Positions 27,394-36,960 of a DNA stretch of 64,000 bases are shown in pieces. The stretch covers positions 1 to 64,000 of the forward strand of contig NZ_POQQ01000002.1 of the NCBI RefSeq assembly GCF_002964575.1. The letters are read 5' to 3'. How positions within the stretch are numbered: the first letter of the stretch is position 1; each line of letters starts with the position of its first letter. Below the pieces are notes generated by a model. It saw only the letters and a list, made by a program, of their open reading frames with translations, was not told where the DNA came from and searched no databases. Origin of the DNA: Streptococcus suis (lineage in GTDB: Bacteria > Bacillota > Bacilli > Lactobacillales > Streptococcaceae). A program made the translations under genes and the position numbers.

Positions 27394-28631
27394 TGACAGA
27401 AAAAAATATTGCAGTAAAGGTTGACCATGTCAGTAAGTTTTTTAAATTGCCGACAGAAGCTAGTCAGAGTTTGCGTACAACCATGGTCAATCGTTTTAAA
27501 GGAATCAAAGGCTACAAAGAGCAACATGTATTGAAGGATATTTCTTTTGAGGTTGAAAAAGGAGACTTCTTTGGTATCTTAGGGCGGAATGGCTCAGGTA
27601 AGTCAACTCTTTTAAAAATTATTTCACAAATTTACGTTCCAGAACATGGGACGGTGACAGTAAATGGAAAATTGGTTTCTTTTATTGAACTCGGAGTCGG
27701 CTTCAATCCCGAACTAACAGGGCGTGAAAATGTCTATTTGAATGGAGCTCTTCTTGGTTTCTCTCGTGAAGAAATTGATGCTATGTATGATGACATTGTC
27801 GATTTTGCAGAGTTGCGCGAATTCATGAACCAAAAACTTAAAAACTATTCGAGTGGGATGCAGGTTCGTCTAGCGTTTTCTGTAGCCATCAAGGCGCAAG
27901 GAGATGTTCTTATCTTGGATGAAGTATTGGCAGTGGGAGATGAAGCCTTCCAAAGAAAATGCAATGACTATTTCCAAGAACGCAAGAAAAGCGGAAAGAC
28001 AACTATTCTGGTTACCCATGACATGGGTGCAGTTAAGAAATATTGTAACAAGGCGGTCTTGATTGAACATGGCTTGGTAAAAGCTATTGGAAATCCAGAA
28101 AATGTAGCCAACCAATATAGTTTTGATAATACTGTAACAGCGCAACCAGAACCCTTAGCGGAAGGAGATGGCTTAGATTCTGAATCTACAGAAGTAAAAG
28201 AAATCCAATTGGTTGAAGATTTCAAGCTTGATTTGCTGAGTCCGAACCAGATTTCTCCGAAAGATACCATTCATTTTAGGATGGAGTATACTGTTTTGCA
28301 AGATATTGAGACCTATATGGCCCTATCTCTAACAGACATTGATCGCAATATTTGGATTTATAATGATAATTCAATGAACCAACTACAATCAGGGAAAGGC
28401 AAAAAAGTAGTACACTACTCTTGTTCATTGCCTAATGTTAATGATTTGAAACTTAAGTTGGAAGTCACGGTGCGTGATAAAGACGGTAAGATGCTGGCTT
28501 TTTCAGATGCGACGCAGACGCCGATTATCATGGTGAATCGAACAGATATTGCACCAGATGATATTTCAGCTTTAGATTCAGCAAGTGGTCTCATTCAACG
28601 AAATGGTAACTGGACTTTTGAAAATAACTAG
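27393..28631 (+). CDS. polysaccharide ABC transporter ATPase (Wzt/RgpD type) with C-terminal domain
   Basis: The 412-residue protein has an ATPase domain in residues 1-250: Walker A GILGRNGSGKST, signature YSSGMQVRLAF, Walker B VLILDEVLAVGD and switch TLVTHDM. The C-terminal 150 residues, after an acidic linker, form a beta-rich Wzt_C-like domain that in other systems recognises the end of the glycan. The presence of that domain suggests that the polymer is selected before export, which argues for a defined terminal structure. Confidence 0.91.
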   Translation: MTEKNIAVKVDHVSKFFKLPTEASQSLRTTMVNRFKGIKGYKEQHVLKDISFEVEKGDFFGILGRNGSGKSTLLKIISQIYVPEHGTVTVNGKLVSFIELGVGFNPELTGRENVYLNGALLGFSREEIDAMYDDIVDFAELREFMNQKLKNYSSGMQVRLAFSVAIKAQGDVLILDEVLAVGDEAFQRKCNDYFQERKKSGKTTILVTHDMGAVKKYCNKAVLIEHGLVKAIGNPENVANQYSFDNTVTAQPEPLAEGDGLDSESTEVKEIQLVEDFKLDLLSPNQISPKDTIHFRMEYTVLQDIETYMALSLTDIDRNIWIYNDNSMNQLQSGKGKKVVHYSCSLPNVNDLKLKLEVTVRDKDGKMLAFSDATQTPIIMVNRTDIAPDDISALDSASGLIQRNGNWTFENN

Positions 28632-28642
28632 ATAGAGGATGA

Positions 28643-30052
28643 ATGATGGGACAACCAATAGTATCAATCATTTGCACGGTTTATAATAAGGCTCCGTGGT
28701 TAGAGAGGGTTATCGAAGGCTTTCTAGCACAAGAAACAAACTTTGAAGTTGAAATTATTCTTGTTGATGACTGTTCGACGGATTCGTCCAGAGATATCGT
28801 TAGATCGTATCAAAACCAATATCCAGAAAAGATTCAAGCGATTTTCCATGGAGAGAACCAGGGAATCTCACGGACATGGGTATCTGCCTGTCAGCATGCA
28901 AAGGGCAAATATATTGCTCGTTGTGATGGAGATGATTTTTGGTTAGACCCACATAAACTTCAAAAGCAGGTGGACTTACTAGAAGAACACCCAGAAGCCA
29001 AGTGGTCCAATACAGATTTTGATATCTATGATGAAAATGGACAGCTGGTATCAACAGCAGGCTTTACTAGTGGAAGTATTCCCTTAGCGGATACCTATGC
29101 TAAAATGTTAGCGACACGTGGGTTTACCATGGCTTCGACTTGGGTAGTAGAAAGAGAACTCATGTTAGAGGTGAATCAGGAACTAGATTTGACCACCGCT
29201 GATGATACCTTTAATTTACAGCTCGATCTATTTCAACGAACACAATTGTTATTTTTACCAGAAGCAACAGTTGCCTATACGATCAATCAAGGATCTGACT
29301 CGCGACCGGTAGACTTTTCTAAAATAGAGAATCGTTTCCAAACCTTGTTGGCGACTCAGAAATTCTATCTGGATAAATATCCATCTAGTCATTATCGAGA
29401 AATGCTTGATATTCTTTTAGAACGAAATAACACCTACGAAGTTGTCTTGACAAAAAAAGAACGTGGTCTTGCGCAAGTTGGTATTCAAGAAGTCACCATC
29501 TATTTCGACACGGATGGATCTGGATTTTGTCAAGAAAATATCTTACGCTATCCGTTGTTGAAGCAGGATGAGATTCGATTTAGCTTGCCTGATAACTGCC
29601 AACGAGTGCGCATTGACTTGTCAGAGCAACCAAGTTTTTACCGAAATATCTCATTGGTTAGTCAAAAGGCTCGAACGACTCTTCTACCGGCTTACACCAA
29701 TGGCGTATTGGTTGGAGACATGGTTTTGTTCCCACAGCAAGATCCGCAATTAATCTACGAAATCTCACCTGTCTATGGTGCAGACTTTATCCTAAAATAC
29801 ACTATCTGTGAATTGGATGACCTGCAGTCCCCAGACTATGTTGCTAAGATTTTGGGAGAGCAGCTAGTTGAATTCCGGAAGAAAGCCATAGAGGGAGAGC
29901 GATTAGAGCGGCAGCTTCGTGAAAGTGAAGCCCTTATTAGCCGACAACAAAAAGAGATTGAAAATCTTACTATCTCATACCATGCAGTTGTTGGCTCACG
30001 ACGTTGGATTATTCCAACAAAGATTATCAATTTTTTTAGGAGAAAAAAATGA
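28643..30052 (+). CDS. GT2 family glycosyltransferase with long C-terminal part
   Basis: The 469-residue protein has a GT-A fold in its first 230 residues: VSIICTVYNKAPWLE, the nucleotide-sugar motif LVDDCSTDSS and the metal motif CDGDDFW. No membrane segment is evident. The remainder has a beta-rich region and ends in a predicted coiled coil (about 410-450) and a basic tail, which may bind partners or the membrane. Sugar specificity cannot be read from sequence. Start codons ATG at 28643 or 28646 are both possible. It overlaps the next gene by four bases (ATGA). Confidence 0.85.
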   Translation: MMGQPIVSIICTVYNKAPWLERVIEGFLAQETNFEVEIILVDDCSTDSSRDIVRSYQNQYPEKIQAIFHGENQGISRTWVSACQHAKGKYIARCDGDDFWLDPHKLQKQVDLLEEHPEAKWSNTDFDIYDENGQLVSTAGFTSGSIPLADTYAKMLATRGFTMASTWVVERELMLEVNQELDLTTADDTFNLQLDLFQRTQLLFLPEATVAYTINQGSDSRPVDFSKIENRFQTLLATQKFYLDKYPSSHYREMLDILLERNNTYEVVLTKKERGLAQVGIQEVTIYFDTDGSGFCQENILRYPLLKQDEIRFSLPDNCQRVRIDLSEQPSFYRNISLVSQKARTTLLPAYTNGVLVGDMVLFPQQDPQLIYEISPVYGADFILKYTICELDDLQSPDYVAKILGEQLVEFRKKAIEGERLERQLRESEALISRQQKEIENLTISYHAVVGSRRWIIPTKIINFFRRKK

Positions 30053-31791
30053 AGCGTTTGCTTTTGTATGTCCATTTTAATAAATATGGACAGCTTAGTT
30101 CCCATGTCCAATATCAATTAGAAGCCATGCGTTCGCTCTTCTCAAAGGTTGTTTTTATCACGAATAGCCCGCTTTCAGAAGGGGACGAAACTGTTCTCAG
30201 ACAGTCTTTTTTGGTAGATGAGGTCATCCGCCGAGAAAATATTGGATTTGATTTTGCTGCTTGGCGTGATGGGATGACAAGTATAGGCTTCGAGGAGCTA
30301 AAGCACTACGATTCACTGACCCTAATGAATGACACCTGTTTTGGGCCGCTGTGGGATATGTCAGAGCTTTATCAACGGTATGAGGAAGATGAAACGATTG
30401 ATTTTTGGGGGATGACCAATTTCCGAGAAACCAAACAGTTTCGTGAGCATATTCAGAGCTACTACCTGACTTTTTCAAATAAGGTAGTTCAATCAACAGC
30501 CTTTCAAGAATTTTGGAAAAGTGTGCAAAACTTTACAAATGTTCAGGATGTTATTGACCATTATGAAACACAAGTTACGACCAATTTACTAGAAGCAGGC
30601 TTTCGTTATCAAACGGTTTTTAACACAGTAGAGGAAGATACTAGCGGGATGCTTCATCCAGATTTTTCTTACTACAATCCGACGGCTATTTTAAAACATA
30701 GAGTACCATTCATTAAAGTTAAAACCATTGATGGGAATCAACATATTACACCTTATATTTTACAAGAGATTGCGGATAAATCAGACTACCCAGTTGATTT
30801 AATTGTTTCACACATGTCTAAGATCAACTATCCTGATTTTAAATATCTCTTAGCACAGAAATACCTTAAATCAACTCAAAAACCGTATTCTAATGATGGA
30901 AGAGTAGCCATCCATCTGCATGTTTTCTATGTAGACCTCTTACAGGAATTTTTAACTGCCTTTGAGTCTTTTGATTTTCATTATGACTTGTTCATAACAA
31001 CAGACCAAGAGAGCAAGGTGGCTGAGATAGAGGCGACATTGTCTGAATACGGAAGCCAAGCCCAGATTTTTGTTACAGGAAATATTGGTCGCGATGTATT
31101 GCCTATGTTGAAGTTGAAAGAGCAGTTGCAGACCTATACCTATGTCGGACATTTCCATACTAAAAAATCCAAAGAAGCAGACTTCTGGGCGGGAGAATCT
31201 TGGCGGAAAGAGCTAATAGCTATGTTGGTAGAACCAGCGAATGATATCCTAGCCAACTTGGAACAAAAATCTGATTTGGGGCTAGTTATTGCAGATATTC
31301 CAACCTTCTTCCGTTATAATAAAATTGTCGATGCCTATAATGAGAATAGGATTGCCCCAGCCATGAATGAATTGTGGCAAAAAATGGGGATGAAGAAGCA
31401 GATTGATTTCAATGCTCTTCATACTTTTGTGATGTCCTATGGAACCTATGTGTGGTTTAAATACGATGCCTTACAGTCACTCTTTGATTTAAACCTAACC
31501 GATGCAGATGTGCCAGCAGAGCCCTTGCCACAAAATTCTATTCTCCATGCCATCGAACGCCTATTGGTTTATATTGCCTGGGATAAAAACTATGATTTCC
31601 GTATTGTTAAAAATCCCATCGAATTAACAGCCTTTATAGATAATAAATTGCTTAATGAGCGGGCGGATGCTCTGCCTCACACCTATGTAAACTTTGATCA
31701 CATCGGTGGGATTAGAGGTGCCTTAAAATATATTATCATTGGTCCATTAAGAGCTATTAAGTATATTATTCGACGTTTGATGACCAAATGA
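30049..31791 (+). CDS. RgpF-like rhamnan synthesis protein
   Basis: The 580-residue protein is of the RgpF family, needed for building rhamnose-glucose polysaccharides. It appears to have two related halves: an N-terminal one with RRENIGFDFAAWRDG and SLTLMNDTCFGPLWDM, and a C-terminal one with VTGNIGRDVLPMLKL and YTYVGHFHTKKS. This supports a rhamnan-like backbone as the product, but no dTDP-rhamnose synthesis genes lie in the window, so the precursor must come from elsewhere. It starts inside the stop of the GT2 gene. Confidence 0.88.
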   Translation: MKRLLLYVHFNKYGQLSSHVQYQLEAMRSLFSKVVFITNSPLSEGDETVLRQSFLVDEVIRRENIGFDFAAWRDGMTSIGFEELKHYDSLTLMNDTCFGPLWDMSELYQRYEEDETIDFWGMTNFRETKQFREHIQSYYLTFSNKVVQSTAFQEFWKSVQNFTNVQDVIDHYETQVTTNLLEAGFRYQTVFNTVEEDTSGMLHPDFSYYNPTAILKHRVPFIKVKTIDGNQHITPYILQEIADKSDYPVDLIVSHMSKINYPDFKYLLAQKYLKSTQKPYSNDGRVAIHLHVFYVDLLQEFLTAFESFDFHYDLFITTDQESKVAEIEATLSEYGSQAQIFVTGNIGRDVLPMLKLKEQLQTYTYVGHFHTKKSKEADFWAGESWRKELIAMLVEPANDILANLEQKSDLGLVIADIPTFFRYNKIVDAYNENRIAPAMNELWQKMGMKKQIDFNALHTFVMSYGTYVWFKYDALQSLFDLNLTDADVPAEPLPQNSILHAIERLLVYIAWDKNYDFRIVKNPIELTAFIDNKLLNERADALPHTYVNFDHIGGIRGALKYIIIGPLRAIKYIIRRLMTK

Positions 31792-31842
31792 TAGAGGAAA
31801 TCAGTTTGCTGTGCAGGATAGTTAAGTGTAAAAAGGTAAGAT

Positions 31843-33609
31843 ATGATGAATCGAAACGAATCAAGGTGGGAAAAACTGAATATTTTTTATCAGCACCCTT
31901 ACGTCACCCTATTTGTTTATGCACTGCTGATAACGCTCATTTCCTATATTTCCATCAATACAAACAGTCAAATCTATGATTATCCATTCCATATGGCCAG
32001 GATAGTAGGATTGGCGCAATCTATTGCAAATGGAGATGTGTTGCCGAATCTGAACTTTCTATTTACGCATGGCTCAGGTTATGCGGTTCCCATGTTTTAT
32101 GGCAATGGTGTTCTCTACATTCCAGCCCTGGTTTATTTATTAACCAAGGTGGCTACACATGCTTTTGCAAGTTATGCCTTTATCATTATTTGGGCTACGG
32201 CTACCACATCTTATTTTTGTCTTTACAAGATGACTCAGCATAAATCCAAGTCACTCTTATTTGGTATGACGATGGCAGTAACCTTCCCTTATTTTGGTTT
32301 TGGTATGAGTGCGATTCCTCCTTTGATTGCTCCGCTTATCTATTGCATCTACAAGGTGATTTTTCAGGATAAACTCAATCCTATCCCCTTAGGCATCATT
32401 ATTGCCCTGATGGTGCAGACTCATATCATCTCAACTCTAGTACTAGCCATTTCTTCCGTCATACTGGTCTTGCTATCGATAAACAGATTGACACTGAAGA
32501 AAATTCTCTCCTTCTGCTTGTCGGTTGTGATAGCGATTGGCCTTTCTATTGGTTTTGTTTTGCAATTTATAGAGCAAAGGCTATCGCAAACCTTCTTTGT
32601 GTCTTGGGGGTTACGTGATTACCCATTTAAGTCAAAAAACATCTTAGATGCAGGTAATCTTTTTGAGGAAATTGTGAACTATTATTTCCCACTGGCTCTA
32701 ATCTTTCTAATAATAGGGTGGGTAGCCTATAAATCCTTACCCAAGATTGGTCGTCAGTTGCTGGTGACTTCGGGAATCCTACTGATTGCTACTTCAAATA
32801 TTTTACCTTGGTACTCGGTATTCCGTTATACCTTTTTAACAGTCTTCCAGTATTCGAATAGACTATCTTACTTCATACCAGCTTTTGTGATTACTGCTCT
32901 ATTTCTAGCAGAGAAAAAACGATTATACAAAGTGATTGCAGTAGTACAGATAGGCTTTTATCTAGTGACAAATCCCTTGAGCTTTTTACCTAATTTTGCC
33001 AACTTCAAAGAAGAATACAATCTAACAGCGACAAATGCTGCTGTGATGAAACAGCAAAATGAAATGGCAGACAAGGCCTTTCAAAATCCCTTATTGACCA
33101 CTTATTGGGCCTCAGGGAGCGAATACTTTAATTTAGATATTAACCATAAGCGTGTTCAGAATGGCACAATCAATCAGTTTATCTATGACACAAATCAGGT
33201 TAAGGTAGAGAACGTGCGACAAGGCTATAACCTTCTTATATTCGATGTTCAGTTGAATCAAGAAGCAGAAAGTGTAGAGTTGACCTTGCCAAGGATTTGG
33301 TACAAGGGCTATGTTGCAGAATATTCAGCAGGGGCTAAGGGGACGCAGCCTAAAATAGCCTATGTCCCTTTAACAAGCGAAGAGCTCCAGGAATATAAGA
33401 AAAAATATAAACCTAATGTTACCCAAAAAGCATTAAATGAAGGGCGTGCAACGATAAGTGTGACGCACAGTGGAACGGTCTCTGTTTTTTATAAAAGAAC
33501 CCTGATTCAGATACTTGGTTTTACCTTACAAAGTGCAGCCTGGTTACTATTGTTTTACCTATACTTGCACTTGACATTAACAAGGTCTGTACGAGAAAAT
33601 AGTGTCTGA
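31843..33609 (+). CDS. polytopic membrane protein, PTPS-related/GT-C-like
   Basis: The 588-residue protein has about ten membrane segments and an extracytoplasmic C-terminal domain (about 390-545) before a last membrane helix. An early loop carries DYPFHMARI, resembling the acidic first-loop motif of GT-C glycosyltransferases and PTPS-related proteins. A likely role is adding a side group to the glycan on the outer face from a lipid-linked donor. It follows the RgpF-like gene by 51 bases with AAAAAGGTAAG before the ATG. Confidence 0.75.
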   Translation: MMNRNESRWEKLNIFYQHPYVTLFVYALLITLISYISINTNSQIYDYPFHMARIVGLAQSIANGDVLPNLNFLFTHGSGYAVPMFYGNGVLYIPALVYLLTKVATHAFASYAFIIIWATATTSYFCLYKMTQHKSKSLLFGMTMAVTFPYFGFGMSAIPPLIAPLIYCIYKVIFQDKLNPIPLGIIIALMVQTHIISTLVLAISSVILVLLSINRLTLKKILSFCLSVVIAIGLSIGFVLQFIEQRLSQTFFVSWGLRDYPFKSKNILDAGNLFEEIVNYYFPLALIFLIIGWVAYKSLPKIGRQLLVTSGILLIATSNILPWYSVFRYTFLTVFQYSNRLSYFIPAFVITALFLAEKKRLYKVIAVVQIGFYLVTNPLSFLPNFANFKEEYNLTATNAAVMKQQNEMADKAFQNPLLTTYWASGSEYFNLDINHKRVQNGTINQFIYDTNQVKVENVRQGYNLLIFDVQLNQEAESVELTLPRIWYKGYVAEYSAGAKGTQPKIAYVPLTSEELQEYKKKYKPNVTQKALNEGRATISVTHSGTVSVFYKRTLIQILGFTLQSAAWLLLFYLYLHLTLTRSVRENSV

Positions 33610-33718
33610 ATGATAAAGTGAAAATTTGCAAATGAGTATAAATTGTGATGAGGAAGGAATGAATAAATAATGTTCAAACATATCAATACTGCGCTAACCG
33701 ATTGGAGAATAAATTGAA

Positions 33719-35347
33719 ATGATAGCAACTTACAAACGATTGGTGAAAGAGTACGCTCTGTATGTCTTATTGAGTAAGTATCTTTTTGCTGTTCTTCTGT
33801 CGATAATGGGTTTTAAAAACCATACAGATTGGACCTATATTCTTGTCACCGTTTTAGAGGTTGTCAGCATTGCGACATTCAGCAACTTATTAATAAAAGA
33901 AAAAAAGCTTGCTGCCTACATCGTGAACTGCCTTCTTTTATTGATTGTCAATGTGCAGAATATTGTCCTGTTTTTTGGTGGAAGTTTCACTACTTTGGTG
34001 ATGGTGACAAACCTTGAATCCTTAGAATCTTTGTCGGGGCATTTTGCTTCCATAGTGTTCGGAACGATTTGTATACTGATCTTCACATTTTTACCTATCA
34101 CCTATGTTAAAACAAGAAAAATCAATTGGTCAACAGTCTTATCTAGCTCTCTCTTGCTAGAGTTGATCGTCACCTTAATGAGTGGAAACATCTATTCTCC
34201 TATTTTTGGAGTATACCAACTAGCAGCGGATTCCTACGAATACCAGCAGGATCTAGCTAAAATTGCCAATGCTCCTAATGTTACGGATTTTTTCTATAGA
34301 GGTAGTGTGCAGAATGCTCGTCCTAAACCAACCAATTTATCGGCAACTCCTAATGTGGTTCTGATTTTTGTAGAAGGTTTGTCACAAAATATTGTCGAAG
34401 ATGAACGTGGTATTATGCCAAATCTGAAGAAGTTACAGGACTCATCACTCGCTTTTGAAAATTATTACAATCACACCTTTGCTACTTATCGAGGATTAAT
34501 CGGTCAGTTATACTCAGGATACCAATTAGATAATTATGAATCCAATACCTTGACTTCCTTGCAGGGAGTATTGGGAGATAAGGGGTATCAGACAACCTTT
34601 ATCAATACCGAGCCGAACAATACTCAGTTCACATCTTATCTAGAGTCTTTCAATTTTGATAGTATTGTCAATGAGAACGACCTGGCGAAGGGTCCTAATG
34701 GAAGTTTAACAGACCAGGCGGCATTAGAACTTCTATACGACACGATAGAAGAACAGGTTTCTCAGAAGACTCCATTCTTAACAGCAATCTATACTTATGG
34801 TACACATATGACCTTTAATTCAGCTGATAAGAAGTTCGAAGATGGGAAAAACATACTTTTAAATCGGTTCTATAATTTTGATTATTATTTCAGTCAGTTT
34901 TTGGATAAATTTAATAGCAACCCAGCCTTTGATAATACGATATTGGTCTTTACAACAGACCATGCTACCTTTGCGGATAAGGATTTTATAGCAGCCTATC
35001 CGTCTTATAATCGTGAAAACCAAGATGTTGATAGAGTTCCGTTTATAGTCTATCATAAAGGAATTGGGGCAGAGAAAAAGGATGTTGAGGGGAGAAATTC
35101 TCTAGATCTTGTGCCGACTCTGTTGGATTATATGGATATTTCTGTTCCTAACTACTTCTTAGGGGAGTCGCTATTCTACTATAAAGAAAATAATAATTCC
35201 TACGATACTGTTTTCTTTGACAATACCTATCTGTTGAGTACAGATTTGGGTAATATCCAGCCCTTATCTGACACCAATGAGGAAACGATTAAAGCCTTGT
35301 TACAAAAATATTTTGCAGCCAAACAACAAAAACCACAAATTCCATAA
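33719..35347 (+). CDS. LtaS-like phosphoglycerol transferase (sulfatase fold)
   Basis: The 542-residue protein has about five N-terminal membrane helices (to about residue 160) and an extracellular alkaline-phosphatase-type domain. Visible metal and catalytic features are NVVLIFVEGLS, the candidate nucleophile Thr256 in FATYRG, YTYGTHMTF, and FTTDHATFAD with the Asp-His pair. It is too short for the large GacH form. With RgpF-like and GT-C-like neighbours it may decorate the glycan with glycerol phosphate, as GacH/SccH do for streptococcal rhamnans; this is inference. Confidence 0.83.
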   Translation: MIATYKRLVKEYALYVLLSKYLFAVLLSIMGFKNHTDWTYILVTVLEVVSIATFSNLLIKEKKLAAYIVNCLLLLIVNVQNIVLFFGGSFTTLVMVTNLESLESLSGHFASIVFGTICILIFTFLPITYVKTRKINWSTVLSSSLLLELIVTLMSGNIYSPIFGVYQLAADSYEYQQDLAKIANAPNVTDFFYRGSVQNARPKPTNLSATPNVVLIFVEGLSQNIVEDERGIMPNLKKLQDSSLAFENYYNHTFATYRGLIGQLYSGYQLDNYESNTLTSLQGVLGDKGYQTTFINTEPNNTQFTSYLESFNFDSIVNENDLAKGPNGSLTDQAALELLYDTIEEQVSQKTPFLTAIYTYGTHMTFNSADKKFEDGKNILLNRFYNFDYYFSQFLDKFNSNPAFDNTILVFTTDHATFADKDFIAAYPSYNRENQDVDRVPFIVYHKGIGAEKKDVEGRNSLDLVPTLLDYMDISVPNYFLGESLFYYKENNNSYDTVFFDNTYLLSTDLGNIQPLSDTNEETIKALLQKYFAAKQQKPQIP

Positions 35348-35356
35348 TCATCGTAT

Positions 35357-35395
35357 AAAAGGGGTATTGACAAAGCCCTTTTTATATATTAAAAT
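35357..35395 (+). promoter_or_regulatory. overlapping terminator and strong promoter
   Basis: AAAAGGG/CCCTTTT (35357-35383) ends the LtaS-like gene. The loop contains TTGACA (35367-35372) paired with TAAAAT (35390-35395) over 17 bases, the promoter of the next gene. The two elements share bases. Confidence 0.72.
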
Positions 35396-35420
35396 GGCGA
35401 AAAAAGCAAGGAGTTATCAT

Positions 35421-36725
35421 ATGAAAAAGACCCTGTCCGTCGGCGTAGTTACCGCTCTGTCAGCCCTATCTTTGTTTGCCGGTCAATCTGTTCAAGCAGA
35501 TCAAACAATTTATCGTTTGTACAACAGGCAGAATGGAGAACACCTATACACAACTGATAAAAATGAAAAAGATGTCTTGTATACCCAGCATGGTTGGGGC
35601 TATGAAGGCGAAGCATGGTATGCTCCAGATCCAGGCCAAGGTAGTCCTGTCTATCGCCTTTATAATGCTGGCTTGCAAAACCACTTATATACAACCGATA
35701 CCAACGAAGTCAAGGTATTGACCAGCAAACATGGTTGGACACTTGATAACAACGGACAGCCGGTATTCTATTCTGGGGGAAGTGCGAAAATTTACCGTGT
35801 CTATAATCAAGCCTTGCGAGGGCTACATCATTGGACCACTGATGAAAATGAGTACACGGTTCTACCAAGACATGGTTGGCAACAAGAAGGGGTTAAGCTA
35901 TATGGAAATCGTGTAGGCGTCCCAATACAAACTCAGTATTACAATCAGCCTGCGCAACCGACCAACCCGACTCAATCGACTGGTTCGACCCCGGTAACAC
36001 CTCCTAAACAAGAGACTAATCAGTTATCTTCATCTGTTCCATCAGGAGGTGCCACGATTGCAAATACAGAATCAAACCATACCATTGAAGCGGACGTGAC
36101 CTTGACAGGCTCAGGTACTGGCTACCATGCAAAACTTGTTATGGCCGCACCAGATGCAGCAGTAAGTTTTGGTTTGCAATTTGATACTGCGGCAGTTGCA
36201 CCATATACAGGTAAAACAGCCTTCTTGATTGAAAATATTGGAAGCAATAATGTAGGTGGACAGTCCTACCATAGAGCAAACTATCTTGCAAATCTCAACA
36301 CTACCTACCGTTTGATGTTGACCTTGCAGAAAGATGGCAGCTACGTTGGATATGTAAATGGGACGGAGGTTGTCCGTGGTCAGAATGCAGTTTTGGCCAA
36401 TCGTTCTGACATATACCTTCGAGTTGAAGGAGCAGCGCGTAAGACAGGCGATGCTGTAACAGCAAGTTTCAGTTCGATTAAACTGAAGCAAAATGGAACT
36501 TACAATGCTTCTAGAAGTTGGGCAGGAACTCCGCAGTTCAATATTTCAAATGGCATAACAACTACTATAGATGGTGCACAGGTTGGTAATAGCCCTAGCG
36601 AAGCTCGTACAATTAGCAATACGGTTGTCTTTACAGGAACACTAACAGGCTTACCTCAACATGCCGATTGGGATACTGCTGGCTATTATGACAAGGTGTC
36701 AGGTCTTATCCAGTTTATCAATTAG
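35421..36725 (+). CDS. exported protein with three DUF5648-type repeats and a lectin-like C-terminal domain
   Basis: The 434-residue protein has a signal peptide (about 1-28, ending VQADQ). Three repeats follow at about 30-72, 76-120 and 124-168, each with YRLYN or YRVYN, HLYTTD or HHWTTD, and HGW. A Pro/Thr/Gln-rich linker leads to a 190-residue domain with alternating beta-strand patterns, including NLNTTYRLMLTLQKDGSYVG and VNGTEVV, which recalls the concanavalin-like sandwich of LamG-type lectins. No LPXTG or membrane anchor is present. I use the ATG at 35421, where signal peptide and promoter fit. Confidence 0.82.
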   Translation: MKKTLSVGVVTALSALSLFAGQSVQADQTIYRLYNRQNGEHLYTTDKNEKDVLYTQHGWGYEGEAWYAPDPGQGSPVYRLYNAGLQNHLYTTDTNEVKVLTSKHGWTLDNNGQPVFYSGGSAKIYRVYNQALRGLHHWTTDENEYTVLPRHGWQQEGVKLYGNRVGVPIQTQYYNQPAQPTNPTQSTGSTPVTPPKQETNQLSSSVPSGGATIANTESNHTIEADVTLTGSGTGYHAKLVMAAPDAAVSFGLQFDTAAVAPYTGKTAFLIENIGSNNVGGQSYHRANYLANLNTTYRLMLTLQKDGSYVGYVNGTEVVRGQNAVLANRSDIYLRVEGAARKTGDAVTASFSSIKLKQNGTYNASRSWAGTPQFNISNGITTTIDGAQVGNSPSEARTISNTVVFTGTLTGLPQHADWDTAGYYDKVSGLIQFIN

Positions 36726-36775
36726 CAGTCTGTATTAGAGATAGTCAATTGGATCTTGCCTTAAAAGCATCACAT

Positions 36776-36811
36776 ATTCCAAAGTCTCATTGATAGGCTT
36801 TGGAATTTTTT
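36776..36811 (+). terminator. terminator after the lectin-like protein gene
   Basis: Nine-pair stem ATTCCAAAG/CTTTGGAAT then TTTTT. Confidence 0.82.
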
Positions 36812-36812
36812 G

Positions 36813-36855
36813 AACCTGTATTTACAAGTGAAGTGCTGAACTGCCAATACAGGTT
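36813..36855. repeat. perfect 10-bp inverted repeat upstream of rpn
   Basis: AACCTGTATT and AATACAGGTT are separated by 23 bases, with no T-run. They lie about 35 bases before a TATAAT at 36889 that probably belongs to the rpn promoter, so an operator or a small RNA structure is possible. Confidence 0.5.
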
Positions 36856-36960
36856 CTTATATTCGTGGAAAAAAATACGCGGACATGCTATAATATTACT
36901 AGGAACTTCGAATAGATAGTATAGAGACTACTCTCAATTCTATTTATCGGAGGAAAACAA

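Noticed and set aside
36907..36914. TTCGAATA upstream of rpn resembling a ComX box
   Set aside because: It has a mismatch in the core second base, lies downstream of a normal -10 and lacks the usual distance to the start.
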